Shown here: positions 12,192 to 23,569 of the stretch, in pieces | How the letters are laid out: each line of letters opens with the position of its first letter | How positions within the stretch are numbered: position 1 is the first letter of the stretch | Origin: Turnera subulata | Taxonomy: Eukaryota; Streptophyta; Magnoliopsida; Malpighiales; Passifloraceae | DNA length: 64,000 nt | Direction: 5' to 3' | Assembly: GCA_028386065.3 (NCBI GenBank) | Contig: JAKUCV010002467.1 | Location: forward strand, 1 to 64,000 | Made by a program: the position numbers and the translations under genes | Notes under the pieces: model-generated | Told to the model about the DNA's origin: nothing | Seen by the model: only the letters and a program-made list of their open reading frames with translations | Databases searched by the model: none

Positions 12192-13806
12192 GAATCTCAC
12201 GCCAAAGCAGATTCAACAATTCTTGGGAATTGTCAATTACATCCGTGACTTCATCCCAAAGGTTTTCCACCATATCAGCCACTTGTCCAAATTGTTAAAG
12301 AAGAAGGCCCCACATTGGGGACCAGATCAGACTAGCGCTGTCAAAATCCTAAAGCAGATCACTCAAGATCCACCTCCACTCAGAATTCCCACCAATGGCA
12401 CAAGAATCCTCCAGACAGACGCAAGTGATGAGTACCGGGGAGCAGTACTGATTGAAGAGATAGAAGATAAAAAGAGACATTATTGTGGCCACGCCAGCGG
12501 CAAATTTTCAGATGCAGAGCTCCATTATCACACCACTCATAAAGAACTTTTGGCGGTCAAACATGGAATCAAAAAGTTCGAATTCCATCTTGTCAACCAT
12601 CATTTTATCGTGGAAATGGACAACTCATCTTTTCCAAAGCTGCTAGATTTCAAGAACAAAAGAGTTCCAGACAAGCAACTTCTGCGTTGGAAACAGTGGT
12701 TTGGTAAGTATGATTTCCAGGTCAAGCATATAAAAGGAGATACCAATCTCATTCCTGACATGCTATCCCGACCATCCAAGACAGTCCATTTGGTTTCTAA
12801 ATTCAATCTCATTCTTGTTATCTTCATGGCTTCCTCCTCCTCTGAACCATATTGGCAACTTCCAGCTCAGCCAGCAGCATGGACCGACATGGCAACCAAT
12901 AATCCTAATTTCTCTGAAACCCTTCATCCCAAATCAGACCTTTTCTCAATTCGAGAATTTGCACGAAATTCCATTTTCCATTATCTCACTATCTTCCTTC
13001 AAGAACAAGGTGTTAGTCTTTCCCAGACAATCCAGTCCCAATATTTTCCTGACCACCCTTTCAGAAGGATTAGCCTTATCTATTGCTATGACTTTTCTGA
13101 AGATGAACTCTGGTACAACTGGTGCCTGTTCACTCTTTACTATGGCATATTTAGGATTAAGGCTCTCGACATGTTTGAATTTCTCATGGATGCAGAAAAC
13201 AATTCCTCCAATCAGTGGACTTTTCTCCAGTGGATGGCCCCACTGAGTCAGTGGCGCACTTGGATTAAAACAGCTCTTAATATGCATCCACCTCACCAAC
13301 GACCACTGCTTTACATGACATTTTCTGCACACCGGCCCTATCGTGGAACACCTCCACGTCCTCATCCCGTTGTCAGACCATGGGAATCTTATCTGGCATC
13401 ACCACCACCAAGGTCCCTTGTAGAATACCATCGAGTACCACCAGCTCATCCAAGTACATCCCCATCAAAAAGCTTCCTTCGAAGGGCTTGGAATAGTTTG
13501 TGTCTTCTCAATGGTTTCAATTATGAGGCTGCCAGTCAAGTTTCCTCCACTGCAATGGTACCGCTGTCTCCCACTCCACCTCCGGTCCCACAGACATTAT
13601 TTCAAGACTCACAGAATCCATATTCTCAAGCAACCTGTCAAGTGGATGCCACATGGGATTCTGAGGAAACTGAAGCTAATTATTGGCGTGACCGAGATGC
13701 CCGTGATGCCCGAGCTGCACGAACCTCAGCAGATGATAGCGATGATTCAATAGTGGACCCAGAAGATGCCAATCTTAGTCCGAGTCACGAGTCCATTAAT
13801 AAATAA
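12160..13806 (+). pseudogene. Pararetroviral RT end, RNase H and long C-terminal extension
   Basis: The frame opens with the RT connection (TPKQIQQFLGIVNYIRDFIP). The RNase H domain follows, with LQTDASDEYRGAVL, KELLAVKHGI and the chromosomal-retroelement-like end KGDTNLIPDMLSRP. From about 12825 it continues without a stop for about 325 more codons. This extension is aromatic-rich, then Pro/His/Arg-rich, then acidic, and ends at taa 13804-13806. Some caulimovirids encode an extra protein of unknown function downstream of RNase H; here it appears fused. A Met at 12827 could start a separate protein. Confidence 0.85.
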
Positions 13807-14454
13807 TGGCACTCTCTTGTCACTATTCGAGTTTGTATTATAAATAAAGTGGGAATCTGTTGTCCCCCACTACTTTGTCGTGTCAGTCAGTGGTCATGAC
13901 ACCACTTAGTCTTGTTCTTTTACTTTAATAATTAAGTCAGTGATGTAAGCAATGATGTAAGTTGGAAGAGACCCCCAACTATAAATATAAGAGTTTTCAA
14001 GTTGTAAGGATCAGAGGACATGTTCTGATTCAATCCTTATCTTGTATAATAAACTATGGCTTTCTAAAACACTCTCTTGGTTTTCGAACACTCTTAGCTT
14101 AGGATTATGAAACTGATTAATGATCTTCTTGATCCTGCAAGAACGATCCTTTAGATTAACTGGGTTACAAAAGGGGCTTGAGATTTGATTGCCATCTTGA
14201 GTATGGATCCTTCTATCTCGCCTGAGTAATCAGTTAGCCTGAAGGCTCTCGTCCCTTGTGTGGTAGCGGAGCCATACGGCTTTATGGGGAGAGTACTCAT
14301 ATAGGTATATCGGCTGGAAACTCATACCTTGTCGATTCCCACCTGGTTGGGTAGGCAGAGCTTGTGTACAACGCCACGTACCTATACAAAGAAGATTGTT
14401 AATCAGGTTCATCGTCTGACGCTTTGAGTTAGTAGAAAACCAAACTTCTCAACC
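13807..14454 (+). promoter_or_regulatory. Pararetroviral intergenic region: promoter, poly(A) signal, leader
   Basis: Between the two coding blocks lie two TGATGTAAG words (13941-13949, 13953-13961) resembling the as-1 element of the 35S-type promoter. A TATA box follows (tataaatata, about 13980-13989). An AATAAA at 14048-14053 sits about 65 bases beyond it, as expected for terminally redundant pregenomic RNA. A second AATAAA at 13843-13848 lies just after the upstream coding frame. The leader after 14060 holds a candidate tRNA primer site and short frames. Confidence 0.75.
14261..14273 (+). promoter_or_regulatory. Candidate initiator-tRNA-Met primer-binding site
   Basis: TGGTAGCGGAGCC resembles the plant initiator-Met consensus TGGTATCAGAGC used by Caulimoviridae to prime minus-strand DNA, with two internal differences. 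Its position, about 270 bases downstream of the TATA box and before the movement protein, is the expected one. Confidence 0.6.
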
Positions 14455-16866
14455 ATGGCTACTGCTCCACCACTAAACACTATAACCTCTTCTATTACAA
14501 TACCAGACTCTGCTCGAACTTCCCTTATAAATAAAATAGACCACCTAGTAGAAATTACCTATATTCCAAAAGAAGCTAGAGTTGAGGACTCCCTCCTCCC
14601 TCTGGTTAATCCATATACTATATTCAAGAAAGGGTCACTTTCACGATCCATTAGAACATTGATCTCCACCAGAAGGCCAACAATCAAAGAATATGTTCAG
14701 TCATCCCGACTTTCTTAGTGCACGTTGAGTTCTTCAACTGCTGAGCAATATGTTACTCTAGAGATTCCTCCAGAGTTCATATCCCAGTGGAAAGCAAAGC
14801 ATTATTCTCATCTTCATCTCGGTGCCATACGCCTAGTTCTTTCATACCATGGAAGAAAAGGCCTACCAGTCACTGCTCGACTGTCTTTACTTGATTCCAG
14901 ATATGTCAAGTATGAGGATGCTGTCATCGGCACAATTCTGATAACGCTGAATGCAGGAAGTGTGGTTCTCACCTTCTTCCCCAATTTCAATATTTCCCTG
15001 GATGATCCACATCTGAGCACAGCTTTGAAGATTCAAGTCCAGATCATTGGAGCTGAACAAGTTGCAAATGCCATCACTACAACTTTACACCATCAAATGG
15101 TGTATAGACTCCAGGATCATGTTGTCAATCTACCTTCTCAAGGAGTTTCTTCTGACCCAGTTTTCATCTACGCTGACATGGGTTCTACACCTACAATTGT
15201 TCAACCACCCAGGCAAATATCCAAGGATCAATTGGCCAAGCTAATCCCTTTGGATTGGGTAACCAATTATGAAAATCTCCGTCAACACACTCAACCGGTC
15301 CAAACTACGGACTCCTCTTTCATAAGACAATCAGATGGAACTGTCAGGACCATCTTTTCAAAGCCCGGAACCTCCTCTTCTACTGAGGTTTTTCATTGCA
15401 GTATGATTCGACCAAGTACTGAAAAGACAGAAAGGAAGATCCCGGTTTCCTACTTTCAGCCTGATGGATCTGTTGTCTATGTTTCTCACATCAATGCTCA
15501 TTTCATATGGGGCGCTGATCCTACTCAGTGTGAAAAAGATTGTGATTGTGAGGATCACTTTTATGACTCTGATGAAGATTATGTTCTTCCATCTAGAAGG
15601 AAGTCCAGGACTTATCACTCTCGTTGTAAGCCACATCAAAAGACTCCTCGACCTCCTCTAGGAGCATCTCGTCCATGGATACTTCCTAAGGCCATCGCTG
15701 AAGCACCTCCTCTTGATTTCTATTCAAGAGCAATGGAAATCCTTGAAGAAGAAGGACTTCTACCTCCTTCTTGTTCCTCTGAAGTTAATCTTCCAGACAT
15801 GACACCATCTCCACAACCAGTTCCATGCATGATGTTCAAGTCTGCTGATTTCCCTCCTTTGGAGTCTCGGGTTGATACATCCACCAAAAGATCGTACGCA
15901 CCTTTTGTTATGCCTCAACAGGTGAGGCCAGACGGTCAACTCGCTCCACTCACCCAAGCTGAAGAAGTCTTGAATTGGCAGTCGCAAAACATGACGGCCC
16001 AGAATTACCTCCTCAAAAATCTTGATTCCAAGGTGGATCAGGTCCTTTCACAGCAAGGACTAACAACTCAGAGATGTGATTCCCTTGCAGGCCAAATGAA
16101 AAAGATGGAGCACGATCTTACTCAGAAACTCAACATGGTTCAACAAGAACTATGTGACACAATCAGAGAGAAGCAAAGTCTTTATGACCCTTTGGTCAAG
16201 CAAAAAGAAGCAGAGGTCTCTCGTCTTGAGCAAGAACTTCATAATGCCAGGAAAGTTTTGGCAAGCACAAAGCCTTTAGCTCCTCAGCCAATGTTTCCAG
16301 TTCCTTTTAAACCTCTTCCCTCCAGAACAACTCCAGAAGAAAGTCCTTTTAAATCATTGTCCCAAATGTTTCCACAAGAAACCAGACCTCCCCGTCGATC
16401 ATATCGGCGTAGTCCTAGCCCTCCACCAGATCGACATCATCGTCGAGAAGGAAAAGAACCAGCAAGAGATCATTCCCCATCCTTGATGATCAAAAGACCT
16501 TTTTATACCCCATCTCTCCCTGATGATACATCACAGGACAGTTCTTCAGAAATATTTTCTGAAACCTCAGATTTTGATTCAGCTTATGCTGATATCTCCA
16601 ACATCCTGATGCACCAACCCAGACCCTCATACACTACAGAGTTTCCCCCTGAAACTGATGGAATGGATAGCACATCTACTCCACCTCCACAGGCTACATC
16701 ATCCTCACAACCCAAAAATCAGGCAAATCAGCCACCTCAACCTCCTCCATTTATTCCTCCGACCAAAAAACCTGATGGTTTTTCCACAGGAAATGGACCA
16801 TGGTTTTCTCTGGATGATGTTCCCCAGCATCGCTGGAGAGAAAGATTGCAAGAGTTTCAAGCCTAG
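14455..16866 (+). pseudogene. Pararetroviral movement protein and coiled-coil region
   Basis: The frame starts at ATG 14455 after the leader and is interrupted by an in-frame tag at 14716-14718. The next part (14719-16863) is open. It contains the 30K-type movement-protein core used for cell-to-cell spread (SLLDSRYVKYEDAVIGT, then LNAGSVVLTFFPNF, then LHHQMVYRLQDHV; about residues 50-135 after the break). A Ser/Pro-rich region is followed by a coiled coil (about 415-515, with MKKMEHDLTQKLNMVQQEL) and another Pro-rich tail. The tag at 16864-16866 precedes an ATG in the same frame; I cannot tell whether that stop is ancestral. Confidence 0.85.
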
Positions 16867-17133
16867 ATGGACAAAGAAGAATTACAAGAAAATCCACCAT
16901 ACTGGATCCATAAAGAATTGATTGCTCGTTCCACCGGAACTCTAAAGGAATGGTTTCAAAAGACCACCCCAGCAATCCTACAGCAATTGTGTCAGGTTCC
17001 AACAACTTCTCAATTCCTGAATATATTGCATGATGAATTTATTGGTTCTCCTCCGGATGAAGCTAGACATAGATTGACTGAATTTCATCAAAGAAAATGT
17101 TATTTTAATTTTTTTAACAAAAGGACAACTTAG
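16867..17133 (+). pseudogene. Pararetroviral coat-protein N-terminal fragment, cut by the integration junction
   Basis: An 88-codon frame follows the preceding stop directly. Residues 1-78 (including YWIHKELIARSTGTLKEW and DEARHRLTEFHQRKC) look like the start of a caulimovirid coat protein. From about 17103 the sequence turns AT-rich and resembles the MITE-like flank, so the last codons are host-derived. The missing middle of the coat protein should lie between this end and the frame starting at 10266. Confidence 0.7.
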
Positions 17134-17215
17134 GTAATTTTAGCAATTCAATTGATAATTTGATTTATACCAAATATTGGAATTGAATTCAATTCCTCAT
17201 TATTAAAAAGTATAC

Positions 17216-17814
17216 ACCGCACACTCTCTCTTTCTACTTTTTTTTTTCCTCCCACCGCTAAAACTTTTTCCTCTCTCGCCCAGAAGCCTCTTCACCTTCT
17301 TCAGCTTGAGCTTCAGGCTGCCGTTCGGGATCTACCCGGCGGCAAGCCTTTTATGCTTCTTTTCTTTGCTTTTCTTTTTTCCTTTAATAAAGTGGTAGAT
17401 CTCTGTTGCTTTTTAAGCAACTTGTTTCTGTTTTTGTACAGTTTTCCAGGAGTGCTCCTCGTGATAAAGCATGGACGTTACAACAATCTTTGTTATACGT
17501 TGGTGTTGTGGATCTCCTCGCTCTATTGCAGAATCTGCAGCTCTTTCCCTCTCGGGATCTGCTATTCTTTCCCTTCCTGGTGGGAGGTTGCTCAAGGCTT
17601 GTTATGTTTCAGTTTGTCTTTATTCTTTTGGATTTGTTTTCCTTAGGTACTATTACAAGCCTTTGTTTTAATCCTCATGTTGGAGGATATTTCTGTTCCA
17701 TCTCTGTAATAGTCTTGGAGCTTATACACTTGACTTGTGTCAAGTTTTGTTGTATCTCTATGTACTATTTTCTGGTTTAATGGAACGGGTCTACCCGACT
17801 TTTATAAAAAAAAA
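17216..17814 (+). mobile_element. Short non-LTR retroposon with 14-bp target duplication
   Basis: The insert ends in an A-run (17804-17814) and is flanked by attaaaaagtatac at 17202-17215 and 17815-17828. It has a CT-rich head and a T-rich body with small unrelated frames. The end just before the A-run resembles LINE 3' ends. I read it as an internally deleted LINE or a non-autonomous retroposon that inserted into the MITE-like element. Confidence 0.8.
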
Positions 17815-17956
17815 ATTAAAAAGTATACCAAACATGGGAATTGATTTCATAATGAATTCAAATTCTAAATTTTTAATGATTTGAATTCAATTTCAATTCT
17901 AAATTGATACCAAACGGACTATTAGAGGTTTGAGGAAGATGAAAAAACAAATGCGA

Positions 17957-20900
17957 TGTTATAAAATTGGGGGAGATTTTCACTATTTGATGGAATAATA
18001 CAAACTTGATCAAGGTAATAATACAACTTTGGAATAATACAAACTTGATCAAGGTAATAATACAACTTTGTGGGAAATCAAACCCGGTAGTTTCTGGAGG
18101 CTCTATTCAAATTTTTAGAAATTTGCTCCATCGTGTTGTTCCTGCTGATCAGTGTTCCATGTTAATTGCTGAAGTCACTGATGAGGAAATTAAATCTTCT
18201 ATGTTCTCTCTTGGAAGCAATAAATCACCAGGGCCTGACGGTTTCACTGCGGAATTTTTTAAATCAGCTTGGTCTATAGTCGGGAGTGAAGTAACTCAGG
18301 CCATTAGGGAATTTTTCCATTCTGGGAAACTACTTAGGGGCATTAATTCAACCATTATCAGCCTTATACCGAAGGTCCCAAATGCTCAGAAAGTGACAGA
18401 CTTTCGGCCAATAGCCTGCTGTTCCATATTGTACAAATGTATCTCTAAGATACTAGCCAACCGGTTAAAGAAGTGTCTCCCTGATCTCATAAGCAGGAAC
18501 CAAACTGCATTTATCCCAGGCCGTAGGATTATTGACAATGTACTCCTTGCTCATGAGGTTGTGCATAATTACCACAGAGCTGGCATTACAAGCCGTTGCA
18601 CACTAAAGATTGACCTTATGAAGGCTTTGGATTCTGTGGATTGGCGCTTCCTTGTCAATGTTCTTGAAGCAGCCGGGTTTCCTACAAAATTTATTGGTTG
18701 GCTTCGCACTTGCTTCTCTACAGCAATGTTCTCAATCGCCATTAATGGCTCTCTTTGTGGGTTTTTTGGAGGAGGTAAGGGGATGAGACAAGGGGATCCC
18801 CTCTCACCCTATTTATTCGTGCTTTCCATGGAAATTCTATCTTGTTTGATCAATAGAGCTGCTGCAGAGGGTTCTCTTCCTTATCATCCTCGTTGTCAAA
18901 AGATTGCACTCTCACATTTGAGCTTTGCTGACGACCTAATGATCTTCTCTGATGGTAGTCTCACCTCTGCTACTGCTATAACAAATATATTGGATCAGTT
19001 TTACTTTCTCTCTGGTCTCAAATTTAACCCTCAAAAGTGTGAGGTATTTCTAGCAGGGGTGACTGACCTTCATAAAGAGCAATATCTGCAACTATGTGGC
19101 TTCCAGCTTGGTTCTCTTCCTGTGCGCTATCTTGGTATCCCCCTTATTTCAGGGAAACTTTCATTCCATCACTGTCGGCCTTTGATTGAGAAGATTATGT
19201 CCCGCATCAACCATTGGAGTGCTAAAACTTTGTCTTTCGCAGGAAGATTGCAGCTTATAAATTCTGTTCTGTTCAGTGTGCAGAATTATTGGGCAAACAC
19301 CTTTATACTGCCTGCTCGGGTCCTAAAGGAGGTTGAACGTCTCTGTGCTGCTTTCCTCTGGTCTGGTACTTCTTCTCATGTTCGGAAAGTCAAGGTCTCA
19401 TGGTCTGATCTTGCATTGCCTAAACAGGAAGGTGGTCTCGGGATCAAACAACTCCAAGCCTGGAATTCTGCTTGTATAGCCAGAAACATATGGAATCTTC
19501 TCTTACAAGCTGGCTCATTTTGGGTAGCGTGGGTGTATGCACATTACATTAAAGATTGCAGCATATGGAGCATTGAAATTCCAGCTGATTGTTCCTGGAG
19601 CCTTAGGAAAATACTGAAGCTAAGGAAGCTTTTCACTACTGCTTGCACTCATATTATAGGTGATGGCTGTAAAACTTTTTTCTGGTGGGACTCCTGGTTA
19701 CCAAGGGGTTCTTTAAGCTCTCTTGTGAGACCTGGTCTTATTGCTAGCTCAAAAATCCCACTTCATGCCAAAGTGAGCAAGCTAATCACACACGGTAACT
19801 GGTCCTGGCCCTTGACTCGTTCTCCACTTATTTCTCCACTTATTTCACAAATTCAATTAGAAGCTGCAAACATCTATCCGACTATGTGTCCTGATGACAT
19901 TGTTTGGTCTTTATCCCCCTCGGGCCAATTTACTGTTAAAAGTGCATGGGAATCTATTCGTCGAAAGAATAGCAGAGTAGATTGGTTCAAACTTATTTGG
20001 TCTTCGGGGCATATACCTAAACACAGTTTTGTGACTTGGCTTGTGATTCTTGATCGTTTAACAACTCGAGCTAGGCTACTGAAATGGGGGGTTATCTCAA
20101 ATGCCTCTTGCTTATTCTGCCTTGCTCCAATAGAAAGCCGAGATCACCTTTATTTTACTTGTCCTTACTCCTCCACTATTTGGTCACGTATCCTTTCTCT
20201 CTGCAATTGTTCAAGAGTGGCCGGGGATTGGCATTCCGAGTTCACATGGGCAAAGCTTAATCTGCAGAAAAGAGGGCTTTGTGCTATGATACTTCGAGTA
20301 GGCTGGGCTGCTTGTATTTACCATATTTGGCGTGAGCGAAACCGACGTTATTTTACAGGCTGCTCTCGACCCCCTGAAAGCATTATTTCTGATGTCTGTG
20401 TTGATATGAAACTGCGCTTTCAGGGTCTTTCTCATTTGAAACCTCGGGCTATGTCGCCTGAGATGAAAGTTCTTTGTTCGTTTTGGGGACTCAATGTCCA
20501 ATGTAGTCTTTCTTAGTTTTTCATTGTTTCTTCCCTACTTGTATAGTTACGCTCTGTTTTTGTAAAAGTTGTTAGGATTTATCCTAACTCAGTATGCAAT
20601 AGAAAATTTGATTTGATTTTCAAAAAACAATACAACTTTGGTAATAATAATATACTTTTGATAATAATATGTAGAAGAGAATAATAAATTTAGATGGAGA
20701 GAGATTGGAAGAGAAGTGTATGGAATGAGAAGAGAGTGAAGATTATGGTGGGCTGTAAGTGTATGAAAGTGAAGGAATGAAGGGGTATTTATAGTTAGAA
20801 ATGGGAGGATAAAAACAAATAAGTGTGATTAATTTAAAAGGATAAAATCAAAGGGATGTTAGGTAAAGGAAGATGATATTAGGATTAGGACAAATGGAAT

Positions 20901-21044
20901 TATGGAGGGTAATTAGCCAAAGAGATAATTCCAAGTAGAAGTTTGGTGTATGGGTAAAGTATTTACCGGGAGTAAATTCGGGTATGGTAAAAATGAGTTT
21001 TACTGGATGGTAACAATGACATTTACCATAATTTATTTATAACA
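17957..21044 (-). repeat. 3' LTR of the copia element, interrupted by a LINE
   Basis: Without the LINE the LTR is about 0.52 kb. By eye it matches the right LTR at nearly every position, with scattered substitutions. It has a local tandem duplication of about 39 bp at 17990-18069 that the right LTR shows only in part. Confidence 0.88.
18071..20628 (+). mobile_element. 5'-truncated L1-type LINE with a long open RT frame
   Basis: The frame is open from the insertion point to taa/tag at about 20514-20516, about 815 codons. It contains the RT core (NKSPGPDGFTAEFFKSAW, DFRPIACCSILYKCISKILA, QTAFIPGRRIIDN, GMRQGDPLSPYLFVL, catalytic FADDLMIF). The post-RT zinc-binding zf-RVT region follows (WLVILDRLTTRARLLKWG with CLFC and the DHLYFTC cluster). 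One conserved position looks changed: DLMKALDSVDW where FDKAYDSVDW is usual. The target duplication aatacaactttg lies at 18059-18070 and 20629-20640. The endonuclease and ORF1 are absent, so it cannot move by itself. Confidence 0.93.
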
Positions 21045-21055
21045 CTCCCCCTTGA
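21045..21055 (-). promoter_or_regulatory. Copia polypurine tract
   Basis: Read on the minus strand, aagggggag sits immediately before the terminal TGTTAT of the LTR. This is the position of the plus-strand primer in LTR retrotransposons and settles the element's orientation. Confidence 0.7.
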
Positions 21056-21230
21056 ATGTCATTGCACCTTTGATAGAATACTCTTAGGAAGTAGTGCCTC
21101 GTTAAAAACCTTACCAAGAAAAACCCAGTGGGACAAAAACTTGGTGAAGGAAAAAAGCAGTGTGTATTCTACTCCCCCTGATTTTGGCATCCCTTGATAT
21201 CTCGAATTCTCCATAAACTAATCCTCTTCA

Positions 21231-21587
21231 TCAATTCTTCAAAAGTTGTAGTAGGAACTGATTTTGTAAATAAATCTGCCAGATGTCACTTGAATGATTC
21301 TTGATGTATCCTCCCTTCAATTGGGCAATATAGCTAGCATTATCTTCATAAATCGTCGTTGGAACATCTTCCTCGCTAACTAATCCATATGAATCTTGAC
21401 TATGCTGCATCATCGATCTTAGCCAAGCACATTCTCGGCCAACTTCATGTATGAACACAATTTCTCCATTATTTGAAAAGGCAACAACGATACTTTGTTT
21501 TCTGGTCACAATGATACTTGATGTATCTGCCTGTGCATTATGTGGATCAAATAAAAGACCTACATCTGCAAAACCATATAGATGCAC
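21231..21587 (-). pseudogene. Copia RNase H fragment
   Basis: The frame shows LYGFADVGLLFDPHNAQADT, the first catalytic Asp region of copia RNase H, then HEVGRECAWLRSMMQH, YEDNASYIAQLKGGYIK and a decayed HSSDIW tail. In copia pol this is the last domain, and it is the one closest to the 3' LTR here. Confidence 0.88.
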
Positions 21588-21589
21588 CT

Positions 21590-23560
21590 TGGCCTCACAA
21601 GGTTAAGATAATTCCATATACCAAGATAATAGAATATGTATTTATAGCAAAAGCTCCAGGCTTTATGTTACAAGCAATACATATTGTACTTAGACAAGGT
21701 ACTCCAGGACCTGTCTAATAGCACGGTATTTGGAAGCTTCTTCTGGAGTTCCAATCACTAAATATATCAATATAAATTTATCCATACTCATAATGATCAT
21801 GTAAAGATTAACTCCAAATTTTGTAATTTCCCGGGAATTAGTTGCTTCAGACAACTTGGATCCTTCAGGGATCTTCATGTATATTTCACGACTTATGGAT
21901 CCATAGTAGGCTATAAAAGCATTCATTTGATGCATTTCTAATTCTTTTCATATAATGCCAGACTTATAAAAATAATTGCATCCACCACAGGGGAGTGTAT
22001 CTCCTCATAATTAATATCAGGTCATTTGGGTAAAACCTTGTGCTATAAAAACCGTGCTTTTATATCTCATTATCTTTTCGCACAAATACCCTTTTTACGA
22101 CTGATCAATTTTACACCATCTGGTGTATGGACTACAGGTCCGAAAATTTCTCGCTTCACAAGCAAGTCCAACACAGCCTTAATTACATTTCTCTTATTTT
22201 TGGCCAATCGTTTTTGCGCCTACATTCATCAATGTAGGTTCATGATCCTCATTTTTATTTAGCGGTATATTATAAATAAAACAAATATTCCGCCGACGGT
22301 TATTTCACGTCGGTTCCATCACATTCCTGACACTGTAATTGAGATCTCATCATTTTTATTTATTTCAGATACCTGTGTTACTTCTAGAACTTTATCAATC
22401 TGTGTCAAAAAACCTCTTTTGGAGGATTTTCCTCTTCTTGAGGAATTTTAATACAAACCTCTACTGGAGGCCTTATTTTCTTACTGGGGCATCTTATCTC
22501 TTTACTCCTTTTTCTCTATCGAGAATTTCTTTTCTTTTGAAACCAAGTATATTCTACGCTTTATACGTACTTTAGATTCATTTGCATACTATACTTGTTA
22601 TTCTGGAACATTAATTTGGACAGGAGCATATGCAGCTGGTATGGTCACACTTTTCAAATCAATAAATATGTCTGGCAATTGACTTACTAATATGTTGCAA
22701 ATGAATCATGTTCTGAACTTCATGTTCACACAAATTCGTTTGAGGATCAACAACTATATATTGATAATGTATTTCAATAATATCTTGATCCAGCTGCTTA
22801 TTTTCTCCCCCTGATGTTGGGTAAACTCTTTCACCAAATTAACAATAAACAAATCTCCAATCATTAATCAATGGTTTCAATTACTTTGTAATTGATGGAG
22901 ATTTTTATACCCTACATCTATTCCCAACCTTCTTTAAGGACCAATTTTACTATGCTGTGGTGGAGCATTATATACTGTATAACCAATGGTCCGAAGATGG
23001 GTGTTACTAGTGACCACGAAAAATTAAATGGGGAGACCTTTTGTTTGGCTTGATGCACATAAGTGTTGTTGCATGTAAAATATCATTTTCTCAAATAGTC
23101 ATATTTCATCAATGGTCCTGCAATCAATTGTCAATGTTCCCCCAGATGTGTTTGGGTTTATTTCCAATGATATACGTTATCCATTGAAGAAATATACCAG
23201 CATTATTTAGACATATAGTCTAATAACATAATTAGGGATATGTACCCGCAAAGTGGCTTAATCATTAAAACAAGTGCGCACAATGCCAACTTGCGTCACA
23301 CAATAGACCATCTAGTCGATGCATCGTAAAAATTACCTAGATGGTCAACACAGCGGATTTATCAGTCCACGTTCATATCCCAGAATTAATCCCAAACTTG
23401 CTGGTCTAGGCCAATCTCATCTTAGGAAGACCGTATTATTAATTTCGCAGCAAACAAATACATGGAAATTCATTGATTGTAAAAACTTCTGGTTTTTCAA
23501 TGAATGACCAAATAAATTTTGTGCATCATTATTAACCCGGGATGGCCCAACCGGTCAAAC
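21590..23560 (-). pseudogene. Decayed copia RT and integrase region
   Basis: Only scraps are readable on the minus strand. The frame 21935-21690 resembles the C-terminal RT part (HQMNAFIAYYGSISREIYMK, then a K.RAIRQVLEYL-like end). Stops interrupt every frame, and the catalytic YVDD block was not found. The rest is assigned to pol by position only. Confidence 0.5.
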
Positions 23561-23569
23561 CAAACAATA

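Larger units (their letters stand above)
10265..17103 (+). mobile_element. Endogenous plant pararetrovirus (Caulimoviridae), circularly permuted and decayed
   Basis: About 6.8 kb reads in the order coat-protein C-terminus, protease, RT, RNase H, C-terminal extension, promoter/leader, movement protein, coat-protein N-terminus. In circular viral DNA the movement and coat genes precede the protease and RT, so this is a single genome opened within the coat-protein region. No LTRs, integrase or target duplication occur, as expected for illegitimate integration of episomal DNA. The one-polyprotein layout resembles petuviruses and florendoviruses; I cannot choose between them. Several in-frame stops (11514, 14716, 16864) and a frameshift near 12150 interrupt it. 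Confidence 0.88.
10086..17920. mobile_element. MITE-like terminal-inverted-repeat element, split by insertions
   Basis: The outer ends are inverted repeats of about 15 bp (actccgtttggtatc at 10086 and its complement ending at 17920). The sequence just inside each end, and at 17140-17201 and 17829-17905, is AT-rich with recurring palindromic gaattcaatt words. Together the three pieces (10086-10262, about 17104-17215, 17829-17920) look like one short non-autonomous DNA element of a few hundred bases, split by a viral integrant (10265-17103) and a retroposon (17216-17814). I could not fix its target duplication, so the superfamily is open. Confidence 0.6.
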
